From Prevotella dentasini JCM 15908 (lineage in GTDB: Bacteria; Bacteroidota; Bacteroidia; Bacteroidales; Bacteroidaceae), in contig NZ_BAKG01000011.1 of assembly GCF_000614065.1 (NCBI RefSeq), positions 1 through 64,000 on the forward strand: a stretch of DNA of 64,000 nucleotides, given 5' to 3'. Position numbers and translations under genes: made by a program. Below, piece by piece: positions 20,268 through 28,672 of the stretch (the stretch's first letter is position 1; the number at the start of each line of letters is the position of its first letter). Under the pieces are notes generated by a model. The model did no database searches and had not been told where the DNA came from. It saw only the letters and a list, made by a program, of their open reading frames with translations.

Positions 20268-21662
20268 TTACATTTTCATTCCCTTGGAACGCTTTTTCTC
20301 TTCTTGCTTTTGTTCCTGCCCCGTGGTAGGCTCTGTCTGCCCCTGCTTGAGTGGCTCCTTCACATGCTTGGTAGCTTCGTTGGTCTTGCCTTCGGAATTG
20401 ACGGCGACCTGCGTGCGGGAAGCGTTGTCGGGAATGACCTCTTTGGCTTGGGACTTGTCGGGATTCCATTTGAGGAAATCGAACTTGTTCTGCTCGAAAT
20501 TCGGACGTACATAGGCATTGAAAGACTCTCCCTTCTTGTCGATAAGCCCGGTCATATAGACCGTCTGACCTGATTTGAGCTTTGCCTGCTCTTCGGGAGA
20601 GATGTCGCGTCCCAGCATCTTCTTGGGGACACGCAATTCTTTCTGCTCTGCCTGTTCCTGTCCTTCGGGGGCTTGTCTTTGGCGTTGTTCCTGCTTGGGA
20701 GAGCCGAAACGAAATTCAATCGACCGCTTGTCGGCATTGAATTGAAGGTTGGCATTGAAATGCTTTCCCGTTTTGGAGGTCATACCCTCCACGTAGATGC
20801 TTTTGCCTTCCGAAAGTTCCTTTTTCTGCTCGTCGCTCAGCTTCACGCCCTTGATTTCATCGGGGATGCGTACCCGGTCGGCACCCAAGGCGATGATGTC
20901 GTTCGTCAGGCGGTCGATGCTTACGAAGCTGCGGGTCGGCTCATCTTTGCCGGGGAAGGTCAACTCCACGGTACGACCGAGGTTGCCCGTTTCCCTGAGG
21001 GCTTTCTTGTCCTCGTCGGTGAAGGTATGCCCGAAGAACTCACGCTCCAATTGAGGTTCCTTGCGGATGGCATGGACAACGGGGATAAATGTACCGTCTC
21101 CGGAGGCTTTCAGAGAAAGACGGGCATCGGTGTAAAGGGAGACTTCTCCGATTTTGATTGCGATGGGAATAAGCGGAGTCTTGCGGTATTGAAGCAGGTC
21201 ATCAAGATGCTTGCCCTTTTCGAGACTCTCACGGCTTACGCCCATCTGCTCGAACTGCTCCCACTTCACCTTGTCGGGATCAATACCTTGAAACGGCTGT
21301 TTCTGCTCCCCTGCATAGTCTGAAGGATTGACACGGGCGGAATCCAGCATCTCTTTATTGGAGGGGACTTCCGGAGCTTTGAGCATCTCGGAGAGAACCC
21401 GTGCGCTGGCAACGGCACTCTCAAAGGGGACTTTGAAGAAGTTCAGCGGTGTGGGATGCTTGAACTGACGCATGAAGTTGGAGAGGAAGTTTTCCAGCGT
21501 ATTGCTGTGCTTGTCGAACTTCAGGAAGCTCTGTTCATGCTCGGCGGTGGGCGGAACGGTTTTCAGTCCGCCTTTCTCGTCCATACCTGTGACGACTTTG
21601 AGATTCTCGTCTTTCTGATCCTTGACCAAAAGGACTTCTTGGTCTTTGATTTTTTCGTCCAT
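20268..21662 (-). CDS. DUF3945 domain-containing protein
   Basis: A 464-residue charged protein of the DUF3945/DUF4099 family. The C-terminal half holds two related repeats, each ending like GKHFNANLQFNADKRSIEF or GESFNAYVRPNFEQNKFDF, followed by a Gln/Lys-rich tail. Family members sit just before topB in Bacteroides ICEs, as here (34 bp gap). The repeats resemble the last domain of the neighbouring TopB (GKSFEASLSLDGEFKTVF), which suggests a shared DNA-handling role, but this is an inference. Confidence 0.83.
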   Translation of the reverse strand: MDEKIKDQEVLLVKDQKDENLKVVTGMDEKGGLKTVPPTAEHEQSFLKFDKHSNTLENFLSNFMRQFKHPTPLNFFKVPFESAVASARVLSEMLKAPEVPSNKEMLDSARVNPSDYAGEQKQPFQGIDPDKVKWEQFEQMGVSRESLEKGKHLDDLLQYRKTPLIPIAIKIGEVSLYTDARLSLKASGDGTFIPVVHAIRKEPQLEREFFGHTFTDEDKKALRETGNLGRTVELTFPGKDEPTRSFVSIDRLTNDIIALGADRVRIPDEIKGVKLSDEQKKELSEGKSIYVEGMTSKTGKHFNANLQFNADKRSIEFRFGSPKQEQRQRQAPEGQEQAEQKELRVPKKMLGRDISPEEQAKLKSGQTVYMTGLIDKKGESFNAYVRPNFEQNKFDFLKWNPDKSQAKEVIPDNASRTQVAVNSEGKTNEATKHVKEPLKQGQTEPTTGQEQKQEEKKRSKGMKM

Positions 21663-21701
21663 ATTATAATGTATTTAATGGCACCAACAGCGGTGCACGG
21701 A

Positions 21702-21761
21702 CAAAAGTAAACCAAAGAAACCGTGTGCGTTATAGGTTATAAATAACTGCGTACTTGTGGC
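21702..21761 (-). promoter_or_regulatory. Promoter with 16-bp box, upstream of DUF3945-topB operon
   Basis: On the minus strand GCCACAAGTACGCAGT (21746-21761) is followed after 36 bp by TACTTTTG (21702-21709), 39 bp before the DUF3945 start. The flank upstream of the box (TCCATAT-GA) also matches the copy at 8716-8731. Confidence 0.68.
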
Positions 21762-21788
21762 GTCGATATGGATAGAAGTGGCAAAAAA

Positions 21789-21814
21789 GAGGTATGGTTC
21801 TTGAGCCATACCTC
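21789..21814 (-). terminator. Minus-strand terminator hairpin upstream of the DUF3945 promoter
   Basis: The 9-bp stem GAGGTATGG / CCATACCTC is followed, on the minus strand, by TTTTTT. No minus-strand gene lies directly upstream, so its source transcript is unclear. Confidence 0.6.
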
Positions 21815-21899
21815 CATATTATCAGTTCTCTTTCATCGTATTGATGTGTAGTTCGAGTTAAAAGATACTTTATAATTCGTTATTCTGCATTATTATGAT

Positions 21900-21907
21900 T
21901 AACTTTG
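21900..21907 (+). promoter_or_regulatory. Promoter -7 box of AraC gene
   Basis: TAACTTTG matches TAnnTTTG and ends 37 bp before the AraC start. Confidence 0.55.
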
Positions 21908-21944
21908 TAGGTCTGATAATCAAAAAACAATACCCGAAAGATAT

Positions 21945-22793
21945 ATGTCTCGGTTACCCATCCATAGAAGTTCACAACTCTCAGATTTCGGAGTCTATCT
22001 GAAGACCGTCATCTCTCGGACATCGGCATCTTCAGACAGATACGCCTTTTCTCATACCGACGATTATTATTTCTTTGGCTTCATAGAGGGTGGGCAATGC
22101 TGTCTGAATATTGATTTCGAGGAATACACTTTCGGGAAAGGAAGTCTGGCTATCATTCTACCCGGGCAGGTGCATCGTATCATCGACGCTTCCAATCTTT
22201 CTGCAAAATTTCTGGTTATCGACTCGGTATTGGTGGATAAGGAAGAAAAACGAACGCTTGAGAGATACGGTCGCCCTCAAATACAACTATCCGACATATC
22301 GGAACAGAAACTATTATTATCACTTCTTGACTGCAAACTGAGTGGCATGGAAAATCCATCTGCCAAAGCAGTCGTTCAGCGACTGACCACCGTCATTGTA
22401 GGGTTAGTCGTGGAGAACATTGTAAATGCAACGATAGCTCAATCCAAATTGCAGGGGACAGTGACCAGACACAAGGAAATAGTATGGGAATTTCGGGATT
22501 TGTTGGAAAGCAATATCCGAAGCAAACGTTCGCCATCATTCTATGCCGGGCGGCTGAACATTACCGTTGCCTACCTGAATGAAGCTGTAAATTCTGTTCT
22601 GGGGACAAGTGTGAGCCACCATATCCAAAACGAGATTATTTTGTTGGCTAAACGTCAATTGGTCTATACTACAGATTCCATCAAAGAGATTGCACATAGT
22701 TTAGGCTTTAACGATTACTCCTACTTCACACGGCTGTTTACCAAGGTTGCAGGCGTTTCTCCCACGCTCTTCAGAAGGGCTTACCACGAATAG
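21945..22793 (+). CDS. AraC-family transcriptional regulator
   Basis: A 282-residue regulator with an N-terminal cupin-like sensor region (YYFFGFIEGGQCCLNIDFEEYTF, GQVHRIIDA). Its C-terminal pair of helix-turn-helices has the second reading SIKEIAHSLGFNDYSYFTRLF and KVAGVSPTLFRRAYHE. It is placed 96 bp upstream of the MATE pump gene, which has its own promoter, so control of the pump is likely but inferred. Confidence 0.87.
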   Translation: MSRLPIHRSSQLSDFGVYLKTVISRTSASSDRYAFSHTDDYYFFGFIEGGQCCLNIDFEEYTFGKGSLAIILPGQVHRIIDASNLSAKFLVIDSVLVDKEEKRTLERYGRPQIQLSDISEQKLLLSLLDCKLSGMENPSAKAVVQRLTTVIVGLVVENIVNATIAQSKLQGTVTRHKEIVWEFRDLLESNIRSKRSPSFYAGRLNITVAYLNEAVNSVLGTSVSHHIQNEIILLAKRQLVYTTDSIKEIAHSLGFNDYSYFTRLFTKVAGVSPTLFRRAYHE

Positions 22794-22841
22794 TGCTATC
22801 ATTACCGTTGTCCGTCTATTGTGACAGCTTGTATCCCACCG

Positions 22842-22849
22842 TACCTTTG
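22842..22849 (+). promoter_or_regulatory. Promoter -7 box of cargo MATE gene
   Basis: TACCTTTG matches TAnnTTTG; the MATE start at 22890 is 40 bp downstream. It supports that start over the ATG/GTG-like start at 22821, which lies upstream of the promoter. Confidence 0.6.
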
Positions 22850-22889
22850 CAGCGAACTTTATTCACTTAAAAAGATACGGATTATAAGG

Positions 22890-24248
22890 ATGAACAACGC
22901 TGTGAATATTTTGCGAGAAGGAAGTATGATGAAAGCCCTGACAAAATTGGGGATACCTATTGTCATCGCAATGCTGATTATGGCAATATACAATGTGGTA
23001 GATACTTTTTGGGTTGCACGTCTTGGAACTCTTCCTGTCGCCGCTGTATCGGTTGTTTTCCCTATATCGTTGTTATTTCTTGGGATAGGACTGATGTTCG
23101 GTGTCGGAGGCGGAGTGTATATATCCCGTCTGTTGGGAGCGAAACAGGTTGTCAAAGCAAGTCAGGTCGCTTCCGTCTCAGTGATAACCTCTGTGATGTT
23201 GGCAGCTCTCATTGCCCTTGTGTGCAATGCGTTCCTGCCGGACATCCTACTTTTCATGGGAGCAAACGAGGAGATGATAAGTTTGGCAGAATCCTACGGC
23301 AGGCTTTTTATCATCAGTTGTGTCATAGGGACATTGAATGTGTCCATGTCCAATATCATTGTTTCACAAGGTGCGTCGAAGACATCTGCGTCGGCAATGA
23401 TCATCGGCTCTATCGTTAATGTTGCACTAGACCCCTTGTTTATATACACTTTCAATTGGGGTGTGGAAGGTGCTGCATGGGCAACTATTCTTTCAAGAAT
23501 CATCACGACAGCTATTTACATCCGTTTCCTTACGAAAGCAGAGGTAAAAGTATCTCTTGCCTTGTTCGCTCCCACGATAAGAATATACGCAGACATCATT
23601 AAGATTGGTATCTCTATGCTCTTTTTGCAACTACTCCAGACCCTTTCCATCAGTTTGTTGCAGAAAGCCGCTGTGAAATATGGGGCAGAGGCTGTTGCGG
23701 CTGTGGGTATCGTCCTGAAAATCGTCACATTGGGAACAAACGTGGTCTTCGGATTTGTAAAAGGACTCCAACCTATGGCAGGCTATAACTACGGGGCAGG
23801 CAATTGTCAAAGATTAAGGGAAGCGGTGTGCTGTTCTCTGATACTCACAACCTCGTTTTGTGTGCTCTGGAGTATTCTTATAGTCATTTTTACCTCTCCT
23901 ATCATCAGTTGTTTCGGTAAAGACGAAACAATGCAGGAAATAGCAAGAATTGCGCTTAGAGTCAATACGATTATGTTCTTCACTTTCGGATTCCAATTTG
24001 TGTATTCCACACTATATATGGCAATCGGAAGAGCAAGGCAAAGTCTTCTGCTAAACATCGGACGGCAAGGTTTGTTTTTTATCCCTATAATATTGCTGCT
24101 TCCATCGTATTGGGAACTAAATGGAGTGCTTTATGCACAGCCTATTGCCGACGTCTTTGCAACTTTAATGACACTGTTCTTTGCTGTCCGAATTCATAAG
24201 GAGATAGGTCATAAATCACATCTCACAACAGAGAATCTGCAATGTTGA
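22890..24248 (+). CDS. MATE-family efflux transporter (ICE cargo)
   Basis: A 452-residue inner-membrane protein with about 12 hydrophobic segments in two related halves, of the NorM/DinF type. The N-terminus MNNAVNILREGSMMKALTKLGIPI and the motifs YNVVDTFWVARLG, QGASKTSASAMIIGSIVNVALDP and GFVKGLQPMAGYNYGAGN are characteristic. It would export drugs or toxic organic cations using an ion gradient. It is cargo of the ICE together with the AraC gene before it; the substrate is unknown. A chromosomal MATE gene with a different sequence follows the ICE at 53018. Confidence 0.9.
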   Translation: MNNAVNILREGSMMKALTKLGIPIVIAMLIMAIYNVVDTFWVARLGTLPVAAVSVVFPISLLFLGIGLMFGVGGGVYISRLLGAKQVVKASQVASVSVITSVMLAALIALVCNAFLPDILLFMGANEEMISLAESYGRLFIISCVIGTLNVSMSNIIVSQGASKTSASAMIIGSIVNVALDPLFIYTFNWGVEGAAWATILSRIITTAIYIRFLTKAEVKVSLALFAPTIRIYADIIKIGISMLFLQLLQTLSISLLQKAAVKYGAEAVAAVGIVLKIVTLGTNVVFGFVKGLQPMAGYNYGAGNCQRLREAVCCSLILTTSFCVLWSILIVIFTSPIISCFGKDETMQEIARIALRVNTIMFFTFGFQFVYSTLYMAIGRARQSLLLNIGRQGLFFIPIILLLPSYWELNGVLYAQPIADVFATLMTLFFAVRIHKEIGHKSHLTTENLQC

Positions 24249-24260
24249 ACCATAAAAGAT

Positions 24261-24861
24261 ATGATTATGCTAAGACTTATTCAAACGGAAGAATTTAAGA
24301 CGATAATTTCGTCTTGCTCTACAAATGAACAAGAACAAAAAGCATCGGAGAACTTTATGAAGAGGATCATTGATCTATGTGATGCAGAAGACGACGCCAT
24401 CTCTTTGTTTCGTATTCTCCGCTATACTCGTTTTCGTTTACAAACTTTGCAAGCGGTGTATTTGATGGACGGAAAGGGGAAAAAATGTGTCGGAGCTACT
24501 ATGTGTCATTGATACGGAGTTAAAGTTATTAAAGATGCGGATGCAGGGGCTTCTTTCTACTTTGCCCGTCAAACCAACCGAGAAACTTCGTTGGACAGGT
24601 AAAGCAACCGACTTGGTGGAACTACTCTACGCACTTGATACCTGTGACTGTATCAACGATGGTGAAATCGGTATAGAAGAATTGGCAGATGCCTTTTCCG
24701 AAATCTTTGGTATAGAAATCAAGAACTGCTACAACGTCTATATGAACATGAAACGCCGCAAGGATGACAGCCGCACCTATTTTCTTGATGAACTCCGAGA
24801 GGAGCTGAACAAGCGTATGGTGGAGAGTGACCTGAAAGGCGGAAAGTTCAAGAAACGGTAA
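24261..24861 (+). CDS. RteC-like protein (frameshifted in this sequence)
   Basis: The first frame starts MIMLRLIQTEEFKTIISSC and the second continues from 24487 as VSELLCVIDTELKLLKMRMQ to the stop at 24861. Removing one A from the AAAAAA run at 24481-24486 joins them into about 200 residues. The C-terminal part (KLRWTGKATDLVELLYALDTCD, then NMKRRKDDSRTYFLDELREELNKRM) matches the RteC family. In CTnDOT RteC activates the excision operon. It lies 12 bp after the MATE gene and probably shares its transcript. Confidence 0.72.
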
Positions 24862-24868
24862 ATCAAAA

Positions 24869-24897
24869 GGGAGATACTCTGATTCGGAGTATCTCCC
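24869..24897. terminator. Terminator between convergent RteC-like and DUF1016 genes
   Basis: A perfect 11-bp stem GGGAGATACTC / GAGTATCTCCC with a 7-nt loop. Confidence 0.7.
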
Positions 24898-24903
24898 TCT
24901 GTC

Positions 24904-25941
24904 TTATTCTTTGATAAGCAGTTCCAATTTCTTGGCTATATCCTCGGATGCCGGAAGCAGTTCCTTATAGGCTTCGGGCAGTTCGGGTGAAAGGCTGTAT
25001 GTCGCCACACCGATGGGCATTGCCGAAGTCTTGAGGGCATATTCCACAATCGTCCTGCTTTTGGATTTGCAAATGATGATGCCGATGGCAGGGTTTTCAT
25101 GCGGCAACTTAACCGTCTCATTCAGGACATTGAGATAAAACTCCATCTTCCCTTTGTACTCAGGCTTAAACTCACCGATTTTCAGCTCCACGGCTATCAT
25201 TGCCTGCAAGCGACGGTTATATAGCAACAGGTCAATAAAATACTCCCTGCCATCCACTTCCAGTCGGTACTGATTTCCCATGAACGAAAAGTCCGTTCCG
25301 AACTCCATCAGAAAAGAGCGGATATTCTTGATGATAGCCTGTTCCAGCTCATATTCCGAATGCCCCTCGCCCAATCCGATAAAATCCAAAGTGTACTCGT
25401 CTTTTACGGCAAGGACGGCTTGATTACGAATGTTTTCGGGTAGCGTGGTATCAAAATTGCTTTGTCCGAGCAGGAAGTTCTCATACGTCTTCAATTCTAT
25501 TTTGTGTATCAGCACGTCTTTCGTCCATCCGTATTTCTTGGTTGCCAAGATGTAGAACTGTCTCTGTTGTGTCTCCTTACACTTGGTCAGAATGACGATA
25601 TGTTTTGTCCAACTGATTTCTGCGACCAATGGTTGCAGAATTTCATTTGATTGATATTCAGAGTAGAATCGTGCCATATCCCACATATTTCTCGCACTGA
25701 ATCCTTGTATGCCCGGAAACTCCTTTTGAATATCTTGGGAAAGGTTTTCCACAACAGATTTTCCCCAGCCGAGCGCTGTCTGCTGTTCTGTAATACGCAT
25801 GCCAATTTCCCAGTAAAGGGCTATCATCTCCTTATTGACGGCTTTCAACGCCTCGTATTGTGCGGAGCGAATGCGCTTGGTTATCTCGTCTCTGAAACTT
25901 TGGTATTCTGTCGAAGTGAGCGATATATTATGCATACTCAT
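24904..25941 (-). CDS. DUF1016 / YhcG-family PD-(D/E)XK nuclease
   Basis: A 345-residue protein with the DUF1016 N-terminal domain (ALKAVNKEMIALYWEIG, GWGKSVVENLSQDIQKEFPG, FSARNMWDMARFY) and a C-terminal PD-(D/E)XK nuclease domain (FIDLLLYNRRLQAMIAVELKIG, FKPEYKGKMEFYL, then IGIIIC). It probably acts on nucleic acid. YhcG-like proteins are often found in defence or mobile-element neighbourhoods, but the target is unknown. It lies 29 bp after the zinc-ribbon membrane gene in the leftward run below mobC. Confidence 0.88.
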   Translation of the reverse strand: MSMHNISLTSTEYQSFRDEITKRIRSAQYEALKAVNKEMIALYWEIGMRITEQQTALGWGKSVVENLSQDIQKEFPGIQGFSARNMWDMARFYSEYQSNEILQPLVAEISWTKHIVILTKCKETQQRQFYILATKKYGWTKDVLIHKIELKTYENFLLGQSNFDTTLPENIRNQAVLAVKDEYTLDFIGLGEGHSEYELEQAIIKNIRSFLMEFGTDFSFMGNQYRLEVDGREYFIDLLLYNRRLQAMIAVELKIGEFKPEYKGKMEFYLNVLNETVKLPHENPAIGIIICKSKSRTIVEYALKTSAMPIGVATYSLSPELPEAYKELLPASEDIAKKLELLIKE

Positions 25942-25970
25942 ATTCTTTTCTTATAAGGTTTCCACAAGTT

Positions 25971-26414
25971 CTATCGAAAAGCCCTGATAACTCTATAGAC
26001 AGCCCACAGGCAGGTGAAAGGAGCGGTGAAGACTCCTATGATGCCAAAGAGGAGGAGTTTGAAGATATAGTAAAATACCCACTGCCAGTTTGTTCCTGCA
26101 ATCATTTTATAGGGAATGAACTTCTCGGCGAAGAGGTAGCCCGACCATATCGCCATCAGCACATATCCGGACATCCATCTCATATCCTCAAAACCTTTGG
26201 TCGCCAAGAAATTCCATCTGAAACCTATGACAAACAAGGTGATGAGAAATAACAGGCTGAAGATGCTTCGCCAAATCTCACTACGTTTTCTTTTCTGAAA
26301 ACAAGGTGTACAGAGTATCGGCTGATACCTTTCCGCACATTCGGGACACAGCCCTTTTCCACAATCGGAACATTGGGCTACCGCCGGTTCTTGGGTATGA
26401 TTAAAACAGTTCAT
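25971..26414 (-). CDS. B-box-type zinc-ribbon membrane protein
   Basis: A 147-residue protein whose first 40 residues form a B-box-like zinc site (CFNHTQEPAVAQCSDCGKGLCPEC, CTPCF), followed by three to four membrane segments. The start at 26414 (MNCFNHTQEP) is preferred over 26438: it lies just after the TATTTTTG promoter box at 26437-26444, which would overlap the longer reading. The function is unknown. Similar small proteins occur in many Bacteroidetes genomes. Confidence 0.7.
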   Translation of the reverse strand: MNCFNHTQEPAVAQCSDCGKGLCPECAERYQPILCTPCFQKRKRSEIWRSIFSLLFLITLFVIGFRWNFLATKGFEDMRWMSGYVLMAIWSGYLFAEKFIPYKMIAGTNWQWVFYYIFKLLLFGIIGVFTAPFTCLWAVYRVIRAFR

Positions 26415-26436
26415 AGTGTAATCATTTAGCGTTTTC

Positions 26437-26444
26437 AAAAATAC
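26437..26444 (-). promoter_or_regulatory. Promoter -7 box of zinc-ribbon gene
   Basis: On the minus strand this reads TATTTTTG, 22 bp before the start at 26414. Confidence 0.5.
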
Positions 26445-26478
26445 AAAAATTCTGCCTTAGAGCCAAGAAAAACAACCG

Positions 26479-28488
26479 TTATTTCTTGGTATTGAGTAGT
26501 TTGGAGAGTTCCGGATCGTCGGAAATCCGTTGCAACTCCCGTTCCACGATGTCCCGCACATCCGTCTTTACCCGTTCGTAATTCGCCTTGATTTCCTGTT
26601 CCAACATATCCTCTCCGTTTTCATTCGTGAAGTCTGTCAGAATGGGTATCGGGCGGTAAGCAGCCGTTTCCTTTGCAACTTTCGCATTGTCCACTACAAT
26701 CTCACAGTGGAATATCTTCTGCTCGATACGTTCGGAGAAGTTATCTGCGACCGCTCCCACGAACATTCCCTGTGTGAGCGTGGAAATCTTGCTCTGCGGA
26801 ATCAGGCTGTCCATCTGTGTGGAGATGGAAGTGGTCTTATCGCTACGGGTGATGCTCATGCTCTGCCGTTTCTGAAGCACCTTGCCAAACCTCTCCGAGA
26901 GCGTCTTTGCCGTTTCGCCGACCACCTGACCGGAGAAAATGTTTCCGACAGTGTTCATCACCACGGCAGCTTCCTTGTCTCCATAATCCCGCTTTAACTG
27001 TGAGAAGTCCTGAAAGCCCAAGCATACCGCCACCTTGTTGCTTCGTGCGGTGGCTATCAAGTTGTCCAATCCCTTGAAATAGATGGTGGGCAGCTCGTCG
27101 ATGAGCACGGAACTTTTCAGCATTCCTTTCTTATTGATGAGCTTGACGATACGCGAATTGTATAACCCCAATGCCGCTCCGTAGATGTTCTGCCTATCGG
27201 GATTGTTCCCCACACAAAGGATTTTAGGCTCTTTGGGATTATTGATGTCGAGTGTAAAATCATCACCCGTCATAATCCAATAAAGTTGCGGGCTAATCAT
27301 CCTTGACAAGGGAATCTTGGCGGAAGCTATCTGTCCTTGCAATTGGTCAGCCGCCCCTCCGAGCCAAGCGTCCATGAAAGGAGAAAGGTAATTCTCCAAT
27401 TCGGGATAAGAGGTAAGAATGGGAAATATATCCTCGTATTTGCGGCAGAGAAACTCAATGGCGTGCGGAAAAGTACAATACTTACCCCCCTCAAAGATGC
27501 GAAGATACCAAATAATGGCGGCAAAGAGTACGATGGGCGATTCCACGAAGAAATCACCCTGCTTCTGTACCCACGTCTTGTTAAGGTTGAGCATGATGGT
27601 GTACGCCGACTCGTAGGCATCTGAAATGTCGCTCATGAAATCGGGGTGTATCGGATTGCAGCGGTGCGACCGACGAGGGTCGTCGAAGTTGATCACGTAA
27701 AACTTCGGTTTGACCTTATATCCTTCCGAGTGATGCAGCAGATGGTTGTAAACAATCGTGGAGAGGTCGGGATACTTGAAGTCGTAGCAGTAGATGGCAA
27801 AACCTTTTTCGATTTGCTGCTTGATAAAATTATTGATGATGGCATAGGACTTACCACTGCCCGGCGTTCCCAAGACGGAGACCGCACGGAAAGGATTGAC
27901 CACGTTTATCCAGCCCCTGTTCCATGTCTTGCGGTAATAGAATCGGGTCGGCAGATTGACCGAGTACTCGTTTTCCAAAAGCCTTGTCTCCTGCATAAAG
28001 GATTCGTTCTCCTGATTGAAGACATCCTCCATCAGGTTGTTCTTCAAGAGGCGGCTCATGTAGAGTCCCGCCATCAGCAGACATACATACCCTATGGTTA
28101 TCGTAAAGGTGTAGAGCGCTGCATTGGCTTCAATGGGTAGCGGCAAGGCAAGTATCCACCAATTGAGGAAGAAAAAGACAAAGCCAATGCCCATAAATAC
28201 CCATATTTTCGACCACGTGATATGCTCCTCTTTAACGCCCTTCGTGCCCAGACAGGAAAGCCCCATCAGTACCAATGCAAAGAGTTTGGTGTAAAGCATA
28301 TTACCAAATAGTCCCGCTGTGCGGTGGAAGTTCATCAGAATCCTATCCACCACACCGATGTTCAGCTCCCATAGTTTGATGGCTTCATAGCAATACCAAT
28401 AGAGATGGGCAACCACCAGTATGATACTTACGGCACGCAGAAAATCCATGATTTTTGCCAGTGCCCTCAAATCGTCTTCTTGTTGCAT
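26479..28488 (-). CDS. mobC: MobC, type IV coupling protein (VirD4/TraG-like ATPase)
   Basis: A 669-residue coupling protein that hands the relaxase-bound DNA strand to the transfer channel. It has four N-terminal membrane segments including the YWYCYEA signature (YWFCY domain), Walker A GTPGSGKSYAIINNF near residue 220, and Walker B SVLIDELPTIYFKG. The motif AVCLGFQDFSQLKRDYGDKEA is typical of TraG/VirD4. It follows mobB on the same strand; the 184-bp gap holds a 22-bp palindrome array. Confidence 0.9.
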   Translation of the reverse strand: MQQEDDLRALAKIMDFLRAVSIILVVAHLYWYCYEAIKLWELNIGVVDRILMNFHRTAGLFGNMLYTKLFALVLMGLSCLGTKGVKEEHITWSKIWVFMGIGFVFFFLNWWILALPLPIEANAALYTFTITIGYVCLLMAGLYMSRLLKNNLMEDVFNQENESFMQETRLLENEYSVNLPTRFYYRKTWNRGWINVVNPFRAVSVLGTPGSGKSYAIINNFIKQQIEKGFAIYCYDFKYPDLSTIVYNHLLHHSEGYKVKPKFYVINFDDPRRSHRCNPIHPDFMSDISDAYESAYTIMLNLNKTWVQKQGDFFVESPIVLFAAIIWYLRIFEGGKYCTFPHAIEFLCRKYEDIFPILTSYPELENYLSPFMDAWLGGAADQLQGQIASAKIPLSRMISPQLYWIMTGDDFTLDINNPKEPKILCVGNNPDRQNIYGAALGLYNSRIVKLINKKGMLKSSVLIDELPTIYFKGLDNLIATARSNKVAVCLGFQDFSQLKRDYGDKEAAVVMNTVGNIFSGQVVGETAKTLSERFGKVLQKRQSMSITRSDKTTSISTQMDSLIPQSKISTLTQGMFVGAVADNFSERIEQKIFHCEIVVDNAKVAKETAAYRPIPILTDFTNENGEDMLEQEIKANYERVKTDVRDIVERELQRISDDPELSKLLNTKK

Positions 28489-28528
28489 AGTGTTTCGTTT
28501 AATTTCGTTCTTACTTTTATGATTGTTG

Positions 28529-28616
28529 AAATTGTCTTATAAGACTTTTCAAATTGTCTTATAGGACAATTTTAATTCCCTTATAAGAGAATTTGACACC
28601 TCTGATAATTTCTGAT
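28529..28616. repeat. 22-bp-period palindrome array between mobB and mobC
   Basis: Three palindromes, GTCTTATAAGAC (28534-28545), TTGTCTTATAGGACAA (28554-28569) and TTCCCTTATAAGAGAA (28576-28591), have centres exactly 22 bp apart. A weaker fourth unit follows (28595-28616). The array lies 41-128 bp upstream of the mobC start, so it could be an operator or an RNA-level control site for mobC. Confidence 0.7.
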
Positions 28617-28672
28617 AATTAGCATTTTACAATCTTCTTTTTTTACTGCATTTTAGAGATAGAAAACACGGT

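Noticed and set aside
24481..24487. Programmed ribosomal frameshift in the RteC-like gene at the A6 run
   Set aside because: A6 could be slippery, but a dozen other genes here have similar one-base breaks in other runs and in housekeeping genes, so an indel error is simpler.
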